Of a stretch of 64,000 bases of DNA, positions 18,926-26,963 are shown piece after piece (position 1 is the stretch's first letter; every line of letters begins with the position of its first letter). The DNA is taken from assembly GCF_028290495.1 (NCBI RefSeq), contig NZ_JAQGJT010000024.1, forward strand, positions 1 to 64,000, given 5' to 3'. Made by a program: the position numbers and the translations under genes. The notes below the pieces were generated by a model that saw nothing but the letters and a program-made list of their open reading frames with translations, was not told where the DNA came from and made no database searches. This DNA comes from Tardiphaga sp. GTDB taxonomy: Bacteria > Pseudomonadota > Alphaproteobacteria > Rhizobiales > Xanthobacteraceae.

Positions 18926-19165
18926 TCAAGCGACGTTCGACAACTCCACGCGATGGGTGCGCAGATAGCTGCCAAGTTCGCGCTCGATCGCATCGACTTG
19001 ATTCAAATATGTCACGTCGCGCATCTTGCGCGCCAGTCGCCAGCCCACAAGGTCACAGCCGGCATTAATCGCGTGCTGGCGCAGCACATAGGCCCTGTCC
19101 TGCAGATAGCGCACGCGACGGCTGCTTGCGATGTCGGCGCGTATACCGGTGTGAATGTTCGGCAT
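18926..19165 (-). CDS. Small hypothetical protein
   Basis: 79 residues from the ATG at 19165, which has GGGAG seven bases upstream. Basic, helical (VRYLQDRAYVLRQHAINAGCDLVG, YLNQVDAIERELGSYLRTH). Cytosolic; no family recognised. The frame extends to 19207 but the ribosome site favours 19165. Confidence 0.6.
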   Translation of the reverse strand: MPNIHTGIRADIASSRRVRYLQDRAYVLRQHAINAGCDLVGWRLARKMRDVTYLNQVDAIERELGSYLRTHRVELSNVA

Positions 19166-19283
19166 GAAAGGACTCCCGTTCATGGAGTCAACGGGCCGGG
19201 CCCGCAAAGGTTGCGTCGACCGGGCAATGTCGTTTTAGGTAGTGGTTGCAACTGTGCCGCGCGGGCTAGCGAGAGCCAAACCC

Positions 19284-19319
19284 AAATAAAAGCCGCGCCA
19301 ACCCGAAGGTTGACGCGGC
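19284..19319 (-). terminator. Rho-independent terminator of ssrA
   Basis: On the minus strand, GCCGCGTCAACC pairs with GGTTGGCGCGGC around a TTCG-type loop, followed by TTTTATTT. It lies just after the tmRNA tag segment. Confidence 0.8.
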
Positions 19320-19612
19320 AATGGCCGTTCTGTTGCAAGGTGTACCTACCCCGAACGGTTACGCCGCGAGGCGCACTTCGTTCATGCGAACGTTATCGTT
19401 TGCATTTAGGTTGTGACCCGATAACGGCGGTATCATGCCGGGAACAATTCATACCTTCTTCGCGGCCATCGATCCTATTTCGCCCCCGCCCCAACAGCTG
19501 TCCGATGCCCTACGGCCTTGGAAGCTGCTGAGGTGGAGGCGCCGGGTACCGCCCCCGGGTCTGCCCGCAGTCCGCTATGAGTTTCAGCGCCATCGTCTTT
19601 CGACCACACAAA
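19292..19612 (-). ncRNA. ssrA: tmRNA, circularly permuted two-piece form
   Basis: Minus strand, in the permuted alphaproteobacterial order. The acceptor piece comes first and ends at about 19532 with CGCCTCC-A-CC, preceded by a five-pair T stem (CCGGG/CCCGG). A spacer of about 44 bases follows. The coding piece begins at 19487 with GGGGGCGAAATAGGATCGA; its first seven bases pair fully with CGCCTCC. The tag frame, 19359-19403, encodes ANDNVRMNEVRLAA and a stop. The 5' end near 19612 is an estimate. The final A of CCA is not encoded. Rescues stalled ribosomes with SmpB. Confidence 0.93.
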
Positions 19613-19852
19613 TATAGGCGTTGATTTGGACAAAAGCTAGATGCCGCCAGGCCGTATGGCGTCATCACTCCTGCGGTCACGTCGACAGCCCTCCACGCTT
19701 GACATGACGGCGGCATCAACCGGTGCGCAAGCCCTGAAGCAAGCCCTGAAGATTGCGGTGGACCCGGGAGGGCGGCGGGTTTCCCTGTCGGCCTGGCTTC
19801 GTTAGTTTGTACATCTCGCCGACATGCCGCCGGCCGCAGCAGGGACCGCCCG

Positions 19853-20008
19853 ATGTCGCTATCATCCGCCAAAAATTATGCGTTGCGGGCCGCCAAATCG
19901 CAGGACCAGAAGGAAGCGGCCGAACTGCTGTCGAAGGCTATCCTGGAGCTCGCAGCGTCGATCGAGGCGACCGACGCCAAGCTCAAGAAGATCAACAAGT
20001 CCGGCTAG
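19853..20008 (+). CDS. Small hypothetical protein, 51 residues
   Basis: ATG at 19853 after CAGGGACCGCCCG. Starts MSLSSAKNYALRAAKSQDQK and continues as an amphipathic, lysine- and alanine-rich helix ending KKINKSG. Cytosolic. The clean helical pattern and third-position GC bias support a real gene; function unknown. Confidence 0.65.
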   Translation: MSLSSAKNYALRAAKSQDQKEAAELLSKAILELAASIEATDAKLKKINKSG

Positions 20009-20109
20009 TATAATTGCCCTGCCCGCGGTCTGCTGATTGAAAACGCCGCGGCAAGCCGGCAACCGGTAATTGACGTTGTCGCCGGGCAACGCACAAATTA
20101 AGACATGAG

Positions 20110-20688
20110 ATGACCGAGATATCAAAGAGCGAAGTGAGCAATCCAGTGGCCAGCCCGATCGACGTTGGACCTCCGCCCGTACGCCTGACCGGTGGTCGTT
20201 CCTACATGGGGATCGTCGTGGTTGCCGTGCTCGTGGTGCTTGGCGCCGGTGCCGCTTTTGGCTGGCTCAACTATGGCGATCGGCTTGCCGAGCTACCGTT
20301 CTTTAATGGCGCTCCCGGCTCGACGGCGTCCATTGCTGCCGCAGACAGCGTGTCCGCGGCGGACTTTGCGGCGTTTCAACAGCAGACGTCGGCATCGTTG
20401 CAAGCTGCCACGCAACTGCTGGCAACGCAGCAGGCCGAGCTAAAACGACTGTCCGACCAGATCGCCGGTCTCACCGCCCGGATCGATGGGCTGCAAGGCG
20501 CCATGACGCCTGCGGCAGCCGCGCCGGCACAGCCCGCCACGACGACGCTTGCCGCGCCAGTGCCTGAGGCGGCCGCGGCTGCACCCCGCCCCACGGCGCC
20601 GCGTAAACGCCCGGCGCCCAGCCGCCCGGCAGGCGCCATCTCCATTGGCGGCGCGCCGCTGCCCGGCGCCGCGCCCGCGGTCCGCTAG
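20110..20688 (+). CDS. Hypothetical inner-membrane protein with coiled coil
   Basis: 192 residues. Short cytoplasmic N-terminus, one membrane helix (YMGIVVVAVLVVLGAGAAFGWL, about residues 32-53), a periplasmic helical stretch with heptads (FQQQTSASLQAATQLLATQQAELKRLSDQIAGLTARIDGL), then an Ala/Pro-rich tail. No family recognised; the layout resembles small envelope scaffold proteins. Confidence 0.65.
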   Translation: MTEISKSEVSNPVASPIDVGPPPVRLTGGRSYMGIVVVAVLVVLGAGAAFGWLNYGDRLAELPFFNGAPGSTASIAAADSVSAADFAAFQQQTSASLQAATQLLATQQAELKRLSDQIAGLTARIDGLQGAMTPAAAAPAQPATTTLAAPVPEAAAAAPRPTAPRKRPAPSRPAGAISIGGAPLPGAAPAVR

Positions 20689-20822
20689 GACGTCAACCGG
20701 CCGCGTCTGGCGGTGCAATCGCGATACGGGGGATGGTTTGGTGTGGCCAGATCTAAACTGCCACGCGCCCGCGGATGCGGCCTGCGATCGTTAACCGGTT
20801 GTGGACTATTTCGCAGAAGCGG

Positions 20823-21170
20823 TTATTTCTTTGAAGCTTTGGCCTTCTTGGCAGCAGCCTTTTTCGGCGCCGCCTTCTTTGGCGCTGCCTTTTTGGTGCT
20901 GACCTTGACGGCTGGTGTAGCGGCATCCGCCTGGGCCGGCGACGCGTCGGCCAGCATGTCGGCGGTCTCGGCAACCGCCGCTTCTGCAACAGCCGTCTTG
21001 GCGACCTTCTTCTCCTTGACCGGCTTCTCGACGGCGGCAGATGGCTCCGGCTTCCGCTTCGGCGCCTCGACCGGCCTGCCGGTTTCCTGCTTCAAACGCT
21101 TCTGCTCGGCCTCGAACTTGGCTTCGCGCATCTGCCGCAGGGCGTCGGCACGCGGAGTGGGGTTGGCCAT
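20823..21170 (-). CDS. Lys/Ala/Pro-rich protein with histone H1-like tail
   Basis: 115 residues. The N-terminal third is a basic helix (ADALRQMREAKFEAEQKRLKQ); the C-terminus is STKKAAPKKAAPKKAAAKKA, a repeat typical of bacterial H1-like DNA-binding tails. Probably nucleoid or nucleic-acid binding. Low complexity makes homology weak evidence. Lies directly before the tRNA-Ser that hosts the island. Confidence 0.65.
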   Translation of the reverse strand: MANPTPRADALRQMREAKFEAEQKRLKQETGRPVEAPKRKPEPSAAVEKPVKEKKVAKTAVAEAAVAETADMLADASPAQADAATPAVKVSTKKAAPKKAAPKKAAAKKAKASKK

Positions 21171-21306
21171 GTCGGTCTCCTCTCGTTCAGAATCGTCATG
21201 GTCGCTTTAGCACAGCCCGCGCGTGGCATAGCCGGGCCAAATTCTGCATCCCCAGCAACATCGCCGCTTTCCCTCCGCCCTGCCCTTTGCTATGCGCTTG
21301 AGCGCT

Positions 21307-21396
21307 GGAAGGGTGTCCGAGTGGTTTAAGGAACCGGTCTTGAAAACCGGCGTGCGGGAAACCGTACCGTGGGTTCGAATCCCACCCCTTCCGCCA
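21307..21396 (+). tRNA. tRNA-Ser (anticodon TGA)
   Basis: Acceptor GGAAGGG pairs with CCCTTCC, the D arm contains GAGTGGTTTAAGG, the anticodon loop reads CTTGAAA, a long variable arm (GTGCGGGAAACCGTAC) marks class II, the T arm is GTGGGTTCGAATCCCAC, and the encoded 3' end is GCCA. Its 3' end is the attachment site of the adjacent mobile element. Confidence 0.97.
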
Positions 21397-21397
21397 G
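21383..21397. repeat. Left attachment core (attL)
   Basis: CACCCCTTCCGCCAG at the tRNA-Ser 3' end. The identical 15-mer recurs at 37539-37553. Integrases of this type use tRNA 3' ends as targets. Confidence 0.75.
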
Positions 21398-21561
21398 TAC
21401 ACTGTTCTCCCTTGTTCGCCATCGTTCGGAATCCACAGCAATCGCAATGATTTGCGCCGGAATACTGTACTTCGTTGTTCTCCGGTGTGCTCCCTAATCA
21501 AAGCGCAAACCGTGGTTTTTGACCGTGAGTTTGGCGGACGGTTTCAACGGGAGAGATCGCT

Positions 21562-22788
21562 ATGGCTGGAAAACTGAAACCCCTCGACGTCGCTCGGCAA
21601 ACTACCCCAGGCAAGTATCCGGACGGCGACGGCCTGTACCTAGTCGTCGCCGGCGCGACCTCGCGCAACTGGTCCTATCGCTATTGGATCGGCGGCAAGG
21701 AGCGCTGGCACGGCCTGGGCTCGCTTCAGGAAGTCTCGCTCAAAGACGCGCGCGTACGGCGTGACACAGCCCGCCAGCAGGTGCGCGCCGGCGTCGACAT
21801 CGTGCAGGCCAAGCGATCTGCCCGAGAGGTTGCAAACGCCGTAGAGGCAGCGACCACCGCGCCGACGTTCCGGCAGTGCGCCGATCGATACATCGAGGAC
21901 CATCGCGCCGGCTGGAGCAAGAAGCATGCGGATCAGTGGCCCTCGTCGCTGGCAAAATACGCCTACCCGACCATCGGTCATCTGCGAATCGACGAGATAA
22001 TGCCGAGCCACATCTACGAATTGCTCGCCCCGATCTGGATCAGCAAGCGCGAGACGTCGAACCGGGTCCGCGGCCGCATCGAAACCATCATCGCCAAGAA
22101 TGTGGACATCGACGACAACGAGTTTCGCAATCCGGCAGAACTGACAAAGCAGTTGCGCGAGAAACTGCCGAAGCGGCCGAAGCACAAGCCCCGACACCAC
22201 CCGGCGCTGCCGTACGCCGAGATGCCCGAGTTTATGACGAAGCTGAGCGCCGCCGAAGGCAGGGCCGCGAAGGCGCTGCGATTCGTGATCTACACCGTCT
22301 GCCGGACCAATGAAGTGCTCGGCGCCGCTTGGGACGAGATCGACCGGCCGACTACGGCGTGGAGGATTCCAGCCGTCCGGATGAAGATGGGCGAGGAGCA
22401 TAGCGTTCCCCTCACGGCGCCGGCGTTGGCGATCCTCGATGAGGCGCGCGACGGCACCCAGGGCGACCTGATCTTCCCGAGCGAGGGCGACCAATCGTTT
22501 TCCGACATGGCTATGCTCGCCGTGCTCGATCGGCTTGGCTACAGCCACATCACCGTGCACGGCTTCCGGGCGACTTTCGGCACCTGGGCGGAGGAATGCA
22601 CGGACTACCCCGACGGCGTGCGCGAGGCCGCGCTGGCGCACAAGTACAAGAACGACACGGTCGCCGCCTATCAGCGAGGCGCCAAGCTCGAGAAGCGCCG
22701 CGCGCTCATGGCCGATTGGGCTCGTTTCATTTCGTCGCCAAGCATCTCGGCAAGCATGCCTGCAAGCATGGCGATGCTGACCGCTTAG
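21562..22788 (+). CDS. Tyrosine-type site-specific integrase
   Basis: 408 residues. N-terminal DUF4102-like arm-binding domain (GKYPDGDGLYLVV, GLGSLQEVSLKDAR), core-binding domain around residues 105-185 and catalytic domain with R248 (CRTNEV), H333 and R336 (HGFR), H360 and nucleophile Y370 (AAYQRG). P4/CP4-57-like integrases insert at tRNA 3' ends; this one begins 165 bases past the tRNA-Ser. The last codons (SISASMPASMAML) are built from repeated AGCATG-like units that merge into the palindrome cluster downstream. Confidence 0.95.
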   Translation: MAGKLKPLDVARQTTPGKYPDGDGLYLVVAGATSRNWSYRYWIGGKERWHGLGSLQEVSLKDARVRRDTARQQVRAGVDIVQAKRSAREVANAVEAATTAPTFRQCADRYIEDHRAGWSKKHADQWPSSLAKYAYPTIGHLRIDEIMPSHIYELLAPIWISKRETSNRVRGRIETIIAKNVDIDDNEFRNPAELTKQLREKLPKRPKHKPRHHPALPYAEMPEFMTKLSAAEGRAAKALRFVIYTVCRTNEVLGAAWDEIDRPTTAWRIPAVRMKMGEEHSVPLTAPALAILDEARDGTQGDLIFPSEGDQSFSDMAMLAVLDRLGYSHITVHGFRATFGTWAEECTDYPDGVREAALAHKYKNDTVAAYQRGAKLEKRRALMADWARFISSPSISASMPASMAMLTA

Positions 22789-23147
22789 CATCACGCTGAG
22801 CATCGACCCAAAAATGCAAGTTGTGGCTGCGCTGCAGCCACTTCTAGGCCCTCGCAAAAACCATGCTTTCATGAGAGCATCTGTGGATAACTGGCGCTGA
22901 TTTGGCGATACGCTGCTTTCAAGCGAGCAGCGTATCAGGCCCCGCTCGCAGAGCAGAATGCGAGCGCCCGCCGGCGGGCCTCAAGAATGCTAGCTTGCCG
23001 GCAAGCTACGATCGCCCTCGACGCCGGGCACAACGCGCGAAACCCCTTGTAATAAAGGACTTTGCGAAGGTCGGAGCCAAGGCCAGCGGAGCGATGCTTC
23101 CCGGGAAGCATGCCAGCAGAGCGCTCTGCTGGTAACGCCAAAAGGCG
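22739..23147. repeat. Cluster of short perfect palindromes between integrase and excisionase
   Basis: Inverted repeats: 22823-22841 (GTGGCTGC/GCAGCCAC), 22863-22880 (imperfect, ATGCT...AGCAT), 22907-22936 (11-bp arms), 22943-22966 (CGCTCGCA/TGCGAGCG), 22966-22979 (14 bp, no spacer), 22991-23008 (TAGCTTGCCGGCAAGCTA), 23094-23111 (ATGCTTCCCGGGAAGCAT), 23113-23132 (CCAGCAGAGCGCTCTGCTGG) and 23136-23147. Six AGCAT/ATGCT units also occur at 22741-22803. No convincing gene occupies 22789-23281. The units differ in sequence but share GCT...AGC arms. Function unknown. Confidence 0.85.
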
Positions 23148-23250
23148 GCAAATCACGCATGGAGCGCCGAGAATTGGCCGCGATTCCTCGGATATCAGGC
23201 GACTTGCACGGCGTCCGCGCCGCCGGCTGCGATCATCCCCCGGGCGTATC

Positions 23251-23263
23251 TCGGTGCGTTGTT
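23251..23263 (+). promoter_or_regulatory. Shared 13-mer, copy 1 (before excisionase)
   Basis: TCGGTGCGTTGTT. Identical 13-mers lie at 26732-26744 and 29197-29209, each before the first gene of a plus-strand group in the island. Possibly a -35-like element or activator site. Confidence 0.55.
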
Positions 23264-23320
23264 CAGAATAGCCGCCCCGTCATGGTGGCAGACATCAGGA
23301 AACAACTGGATGTTCACACC

Positions 23321-23575
23321 ATGACGCAGCCCCAGGGAATTACCATCGACGCCCCCCTCGTCGCCTCGCCCAACCAGGCGATGAAAGCGCTCCTCGTCTC
23401 CCGCGCCACGCTCTACTCGCTAATCAATGACGGCGAACTCGAGAGCTACACGGAAGGCCGATCCCGCCGGATCACGGTGGATTCGATCAACGCCTATGTG
23501 AAGCGCCGCCTCGCCGCTGAAGCCGCGCGCCGCGCCCGTCCGGCAAAGGACAAGGCCGCAAGCGCAGCCGCATGA
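23321..23575 (+). CDS. Excisionase-like helix-turn-helix protein
   Basis: 84 residues from the ATG at 23321 (an ATG at 23282 would add 13). MerR/Xis-type winged helix: MKALLVSRATLYSLINDGELESYTEGRSRRITVDSINAYV, the HTH_17 pattern. Basic alanine-rich tail. Such proteins bend DNA and steer integrase towards excision, or act as regulators. Position next to the integrase, across the palindrome cluster, supports the excisionase reading. Confidence 0.8.
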   Translation: MTQPQGITIDAPLVASPNQAMKALLVSRATLYSLINDGELESYTEGRSRRITVDSINAYVKRRLAAEAARRARPAKDKAASAAA

Positions 23576-23638
23576 AAAAGCCGCTTCGGCCAGGAAGCGA
23601 CTTTCTCAGTTTCGATCAGCAATTTCAGGATCAGCACC

Positions 23639-23980
23639 ATGGAAATAGGGCAAAACGCCTCGGCTGACAAGCCAGCGCTGCGAACGCGCAACATCCTGCC
23701 GCACCGCCGCGCCTCGCAGACGATCGAGTTTGTGCTCGACGGATCGCGCTATCAAATGACCGTCGGCAGCTTCCCCGACGGCAGCGTCGGCGAAATATTC
23801 CTCAATGCCGATCGCGCCGATTCCCTGCTCGACGTGCTGGCGAGCGACGCCGCGATCCTGGCAAGCCTGGCGCTGCAATACGGCTGCCCGCTCGACGCCA
23901 TCCTGCACGCGGTGAAGCGCGACGGCCGCGGCGTGCCCGCGAGCCCGATCGGTGCGGCGCTGGATCGGATCACGCCATGA
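23639..23980 (+). CDS. TSCPD-like small protein
   Basis: 113 residues. RRASQTIEFVLDGSRYQMTVGSFPDGSVGEIFLN, then ASLALQYGCPLDAILHAVKRDGRG: the pattern of the TSCPD domain found at the C-terminus of vitamin B12-dependent ribonucleotide reductases and as free small proteins on Rhizobiales mobile elements. The Cys of the TSCPD signature is C(P) at YGCPLD. Role in the element unknown. Overlaps the next gene by four bases. Confidence 0.7.
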   Translation: MEIGQNASADKPALRTRNILPHRRASQTIEFVLDGSRYQMTVGSFPDGSVGEIFLNADRADSLLDVLASDAAILASLALQYGCPLDAILHAVKRDGRGVPASPIGAALDRITP

Positions 23981-24270
23981 GCGCCCGCCGGCCGACGCTC
24001 GATGAGCCGATCGAGATCACGAAATTCTGGAAGAACCGCCGCGGCGATGCGGTAATCGTTTCGCTGTCGACCTACGAGGGTCACAACCTCATCAACATCC
24101 GCACCCACAGCACGGACCGGGCCGGCAAGCTGGTGCCCACGACCAAGGGAATCGCCGTCGCGGTGCTGCGACTGCCGGAGCTGGCCGCCGCCGTCACGAA
24201 GGCGCTGGTGAAGGCCCGCGAACTGGGCCTGATCGAAGAAGGCGCCAGCACCACGGAGCAGCCCGAATGA
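23977..24270 (+). CDS. PC4/p15-like single-strand DNA-binding protein
   Basis: 97 residues. IEITKFWKNRRGDAVIVSLSTYEGHNLINIRTH followed by a C-terminal helix (LPELAAAVTKALVKARELGLIEE), matching the transcriptional coactivator p15 (PC4) fold that binds single-stranded DNA. Sits immediately before and overlaps the replicative helicase gene (ATGA), so a role in element replication or transcription is plausible. Confidence 0.75.
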   Translation: MSARRPTLDEPIEITKFWKNRRGDAVIVSLSTYEGHNLINIRTHSTDRAGKLVPTTKGIAVAVLRLPELAAAVTKALVKARELGLIEEGASTTEQPE

Positions 24271-26042
24271 CGGCGCAAGCTGCAGTATCGCCATCGACAG
24301 AAGCCTTCCGAGCGATGGCAATCGCCGCGCGCACTGTCGCGCTGGCTGAACCGGACGATCGCCGCGCATCGCTGTGTGAAGTCGCCATGACCCTTCGAAG
24401 ATACGTCGCCGAAGGTCAACTCGACTCGGTGACTGTCAAAGATCGAATTTTGGAAGTTGCGGAATTGCACGAGATCGACGGCGATCCAGCAATTGCGCTG
24501 CTCGCATCCGATGCGCCCGACGCCCGACCGGCCGACAGCCAGCCCGCCGCGGACGAAACGTTTCCAGAGGACGACGAGCCGATCGAGGCCGGCCACGTCT
24601 ATATGGTTTCGATCTCGCCGGTGATCGACCAGGCGCTGGAGAGCTGGGACCGAGTGCTCGCCAACGTCGATCGCCAATTTCTCGCTCGCCAATTTACCCG
24701 GGCAGCGACCGAGATTTTGCGCCTCAAATCCCGGCAAGACGAGCCTGAGAAATGGCTGCAACTCATCGACGCCTTGCACGCGATGGGACAGCGCCACGGC
24801 CTGAGCGTCGCTGTTGTGCAGGGCTTGATGGCGGCAGCAACGTCGTCGCCTCTCGATGAACGGCCCGGCGCTGCCGCGCAGCCGATCGAAGAGCCGCGGC
24901 CGCCCGAGGAAGACCGCTGGGCGCCGGCAGAGGCCCCCTACTTCGATGATGGCACCACCGGCCCGGCAATCGATCTGGTAACGCCGCAGGAATGGCGCGA
25001 CGTGCCGCTGCCGCCCATGCAGTGGCTCGCAACCAACCGGATCCCCGCCGGCGACGCCACGATCCTTTCCGGCGACGGTGGCGGCGGCAAGACGACGGTG
25101 GCGCTGCAGCTCGCCATTTCGGTCGAGCGTGGCCTGGGCGATTGGCTCGGCACCACCTGCGAGGCCGGGCCGGTGATCTTTGTCAGCGCCGAGGAACCGG
25201 AGAACGAGATGCGCCGGCGCCTGGAGCGCGTCGCCCGAAAGCGCGGCATCGAGCCCGACGAGATCACAGACCTGTATTTCAACTTTGCCAGCCCGGAAAA
25301 TTGCCTGCTCGGCACCGCGCTCGCCACCGGTGCGATGGCGCCGACGCCGCTGTTCACGGCACTGGCAGCCGCCGCTGCAGCAATCCGTCCGGTGCTGATC
25401 ATCGTCGACAGCATCGCCGGCACCTTCGGCGGCAACCAGAACGACCGCGTGCACGCCCGGACCTTTGTTGGCATGTTCCGCCGGCTCGCTCAGGACGTCG
25501 AGTGCGCCGTGCTGCTGCTCGACCATCCGAGCCTGTCCGGCATCACCAGCGGCAGCGGTCGCGGCGGATCAATGGACTGGCAGAACGCGACCAGGGCCCG
25601 GCTGCATCTCGAGACCGTGACCGCCGATGACGGCACGACCGGGCGCGTGCTGGAGGTTAAGAAATCAAACTACGGCCCTGTCGGCGACAAGGTCTCGCTT
25701 CGATGGGAGGAAGGCAGCTTCGTGATGGAGGGCAGCGAAGGCAGCCAGGCGTCGCCGGTACGCGCCGCGGCGCAGCGCGACCTCGACGACCTGTTCGTCC
25801 GCCTGCTGGAGGAGCGCAACACGCAGGGCCGCTGGGTCACGCCCAACAAGGCTGCCGGCTACGCGCCCAAGGAACTCGCCACGATGCAGGGCGCCAGCAA
25901 CGTCACCGCCACCGCCCTCGCCCGCTCGATGGAGCGGCTGCTGACCGCCAACCGCATCACCACCGAGACCTTCGGACCGCCTTCGAAGCAGCGCCAGCGC
26001 CTCGTCGTCACCCCTTCCAACCGCCTTCCAACCGGCGAGTGA
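24267..26042 (+). CDS. RepA-like RecA-fold replicative helicase/ATPase
   Basis: 591 residues. The first 240 are helical and of no known fold. The RecA-like core begins with a Walker A, GDGGGGKTT, near residue 269, FVSAEEPENEMRRRL, a Walker B LIIVDSIAG near 377 and LLLDHPSLSG...GRGGSMDWQNATRARLHL, typical of RepA/AAA_25 hexameric helicases of plasmids and phages. The C-terminal 120 residues resemble a winged-helix region. Its 3' end carries the first copies of a short repeat (CTTCCAACC) that continues downstream, so the gene probably abuts its own origin. Confidence 0.88.
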   Translation: MTAQAAVSPSTEAFRAMAIAARTVALAEPDDRRASLCEVAMTLRRYVAEGQLDSVTVKDRILEVAELHEIDGDPAIALLASDAPDARPADSQPAADETFPEDDEPIEAGHVYMVSISPVIDQALESWDRVLANVDRQFLARQFTRAATEILRLKSRQDEPEKWLQLIDALHAMGQRHGLSVAVVQGLMAAATSSPLDERPGAAAQPIEEPRPPEEDRWAPAEAPYFDDGTTGPAIDLVTPQEWRDVPLPPMQWLATNRIPAGDATILSGDGGGGKTTVALQLAISVERGLGDWLGTTCEAGPVIFVSAEEPENEMRRRLERVARKRGIEPDEITDLYFNFASPENCLLGTALATGAMAPTPLFTALAAAAAAIRPVLIIVDSIAGTFGGNQNDRVHARTFVGMFRRLAQDVECAVLLLDHPSLSGITSGSGRGGSMDWQNATRARLHLETVTADDGTTGRVLEVKKSNYGPVGDKVSLRWEEGSFVMEGSEGSQASPVRAAAQRDLDDLFVRLLEERNTQGRWVTPNKAAGYAPKELATMQGASNVTATALARSMERLLTANRITTETFGPPSKQRQRLVVTPSNRLPTGE

Positions 26043-26149
26043 CGCTTCCAACCCCACTGCTGACCGCCATGCGAACCGCCTTCGGACCGCTTCCAACCGC
26101 CTTCGGACTGCCTGCTTCCAACCCCCTTATAAACCCCCGCGGTTGGAAG
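25970..26149. repeat. Iteron-like array at the end of the helicase gene
   Basis: CTTCCAACC occurs at 26014, 26025, 26045, 26090 and 26115, and inverted at 26141-26149. A related CTTCGGAC(C/T) occurs at 25970, 26080 and 26101. A short AT tract (TTATAAAC, 26127-26134) lies between the last direct and the inverted copy. Direct repeats with an AT-rich segment next to a rep gene are typical of iteron origins; this assignment is inference. Confidence 0.6.
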
Positions 26150-26792
26150 CCCGCTTTCGGCCTGGGTGGCCGAGCGTGCCACCACCGCGAAGAAAGGGCA
26201 GATGGGTGAAGGGGCGTATTGCCTGGATCATCGGCATGAGCGACATAACGACAGCGAAAGAGCGACCGACCAGGCGAAGGGCCAAACACCCGGCAACGAT
26301 AGGCCGAGCGGCGATCGGTGGCCCATAACGGCGTTACCAAGGCGCGCTAACCGTTACTACGTGAGCTGGAGGAACGCCCATCCTCCACACATCCTCTCGC
26401 CTGCCCTTAAAAGCATGTGGATTTTGGCTGCGATCGGCTTGGATAGCCGGCAAAACCACGGTCGAAAGCCACGGCGGGACACTTTTCGCGCGCGCTATCT
26501 GCTGACCTCTCCAAGAACTCAGAAGACCCGCGTGCGTGGTCGCCTGCATATGCGAGCACACACGCGCACGCTTTGGCTCGCCGTTGCAGCATCGGAACGC
26601 CAGCCGACCAGGCACAAAAGGGGTCCCACGAAGGGGGGTACCAAGCAAACCCGAACCCAATCGCTAAAAGTCACCAACCTCGCGCTTTCGCGGCGGCTCC
26701 AAAAAAATCCGGCGGCTCTCCCAGCGGCAACTCGGTGCGTTGTTCGGCTTGTCTCTCCGGTGTGATGCTTCGGTCAACCACGGAGATGGCCG
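26043..26792. other. Non-coding stretch downstream of the helicase
   Basis: About 750 bases. The first 110 hold the iteron-like array. The remainder (26150-26730) has only a 199-codon frame of low-quality, arginine-rich composition without a ribosome site, so I do not call a gene. A 13-mer shared with two other leaders lies at 26732. Confidence 0.6.
26732..26744 (+). promoter_or_regulatory. Shared 13-mer, copy 2 (before RHH gene)
   Basis: TCGGTGCGTTGTT, 48 bases before the ATG at 26793. See copies at 23251 and 29197. Confidence 0.55.
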
Positions 26793-26963
26793 ATGTCGAA
26801 ACTTGAACTGATCAGTACCCGGGTCGAGCCCGAGTTGGCGGCGCGGGTGAAAAGCGAAGCCGATCGCGACCGCCGGACGGTTTCGTCTTTCGTGAAGATC
26901 GTGCTCGCCGACGCGCTGGCTGCGCGGCTCGCGGCGGCGGAAAAAGAAAGGGCCTCAGCATGA
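26793..26963 (+). CDS. Small Arc/RHH-like protein
   Basis: 56 residues, ATG at 26793 with GGAG seven bases before. MSKLELISTRVEPELAARVKSEADRDRRTVSSFVKIVLADAL: a beta strand then two helices, as in CopG/Arc DNA-binding proteins. First gene of the run 26793-28567; its stop overlaps the next ATG. Possible regulator of this run. Confidence 0.7.
   Translation: MSKLELISTRVEPELAARVKSEADRDRRTVSSFVKIVLADALAARLAAAEKERASA

Noticed and set aside
22739-23147. Palindromes as ordinary rho-independent terminators
   Set aside because: Most have no loop and no T run, and there are too many for one transcript end.
22739-23147. Palindrome cluster as a CRISPR array
   Set aside because: The units differ in sequence and spacing and there are no cas genes; no CRISPR array was found anywhere in the window.
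24081-25526. 481-codon minus-strand frame over the helicase gene
   Set aside because: Antisense shadow with no recognisable fold.
26166-26765. 199-codon frame downstream of the helicase
   Set aside because: No ribosome site, arginine-rich random-looking composition, and it overlaps the shared 13-mer; kept as non-coding.
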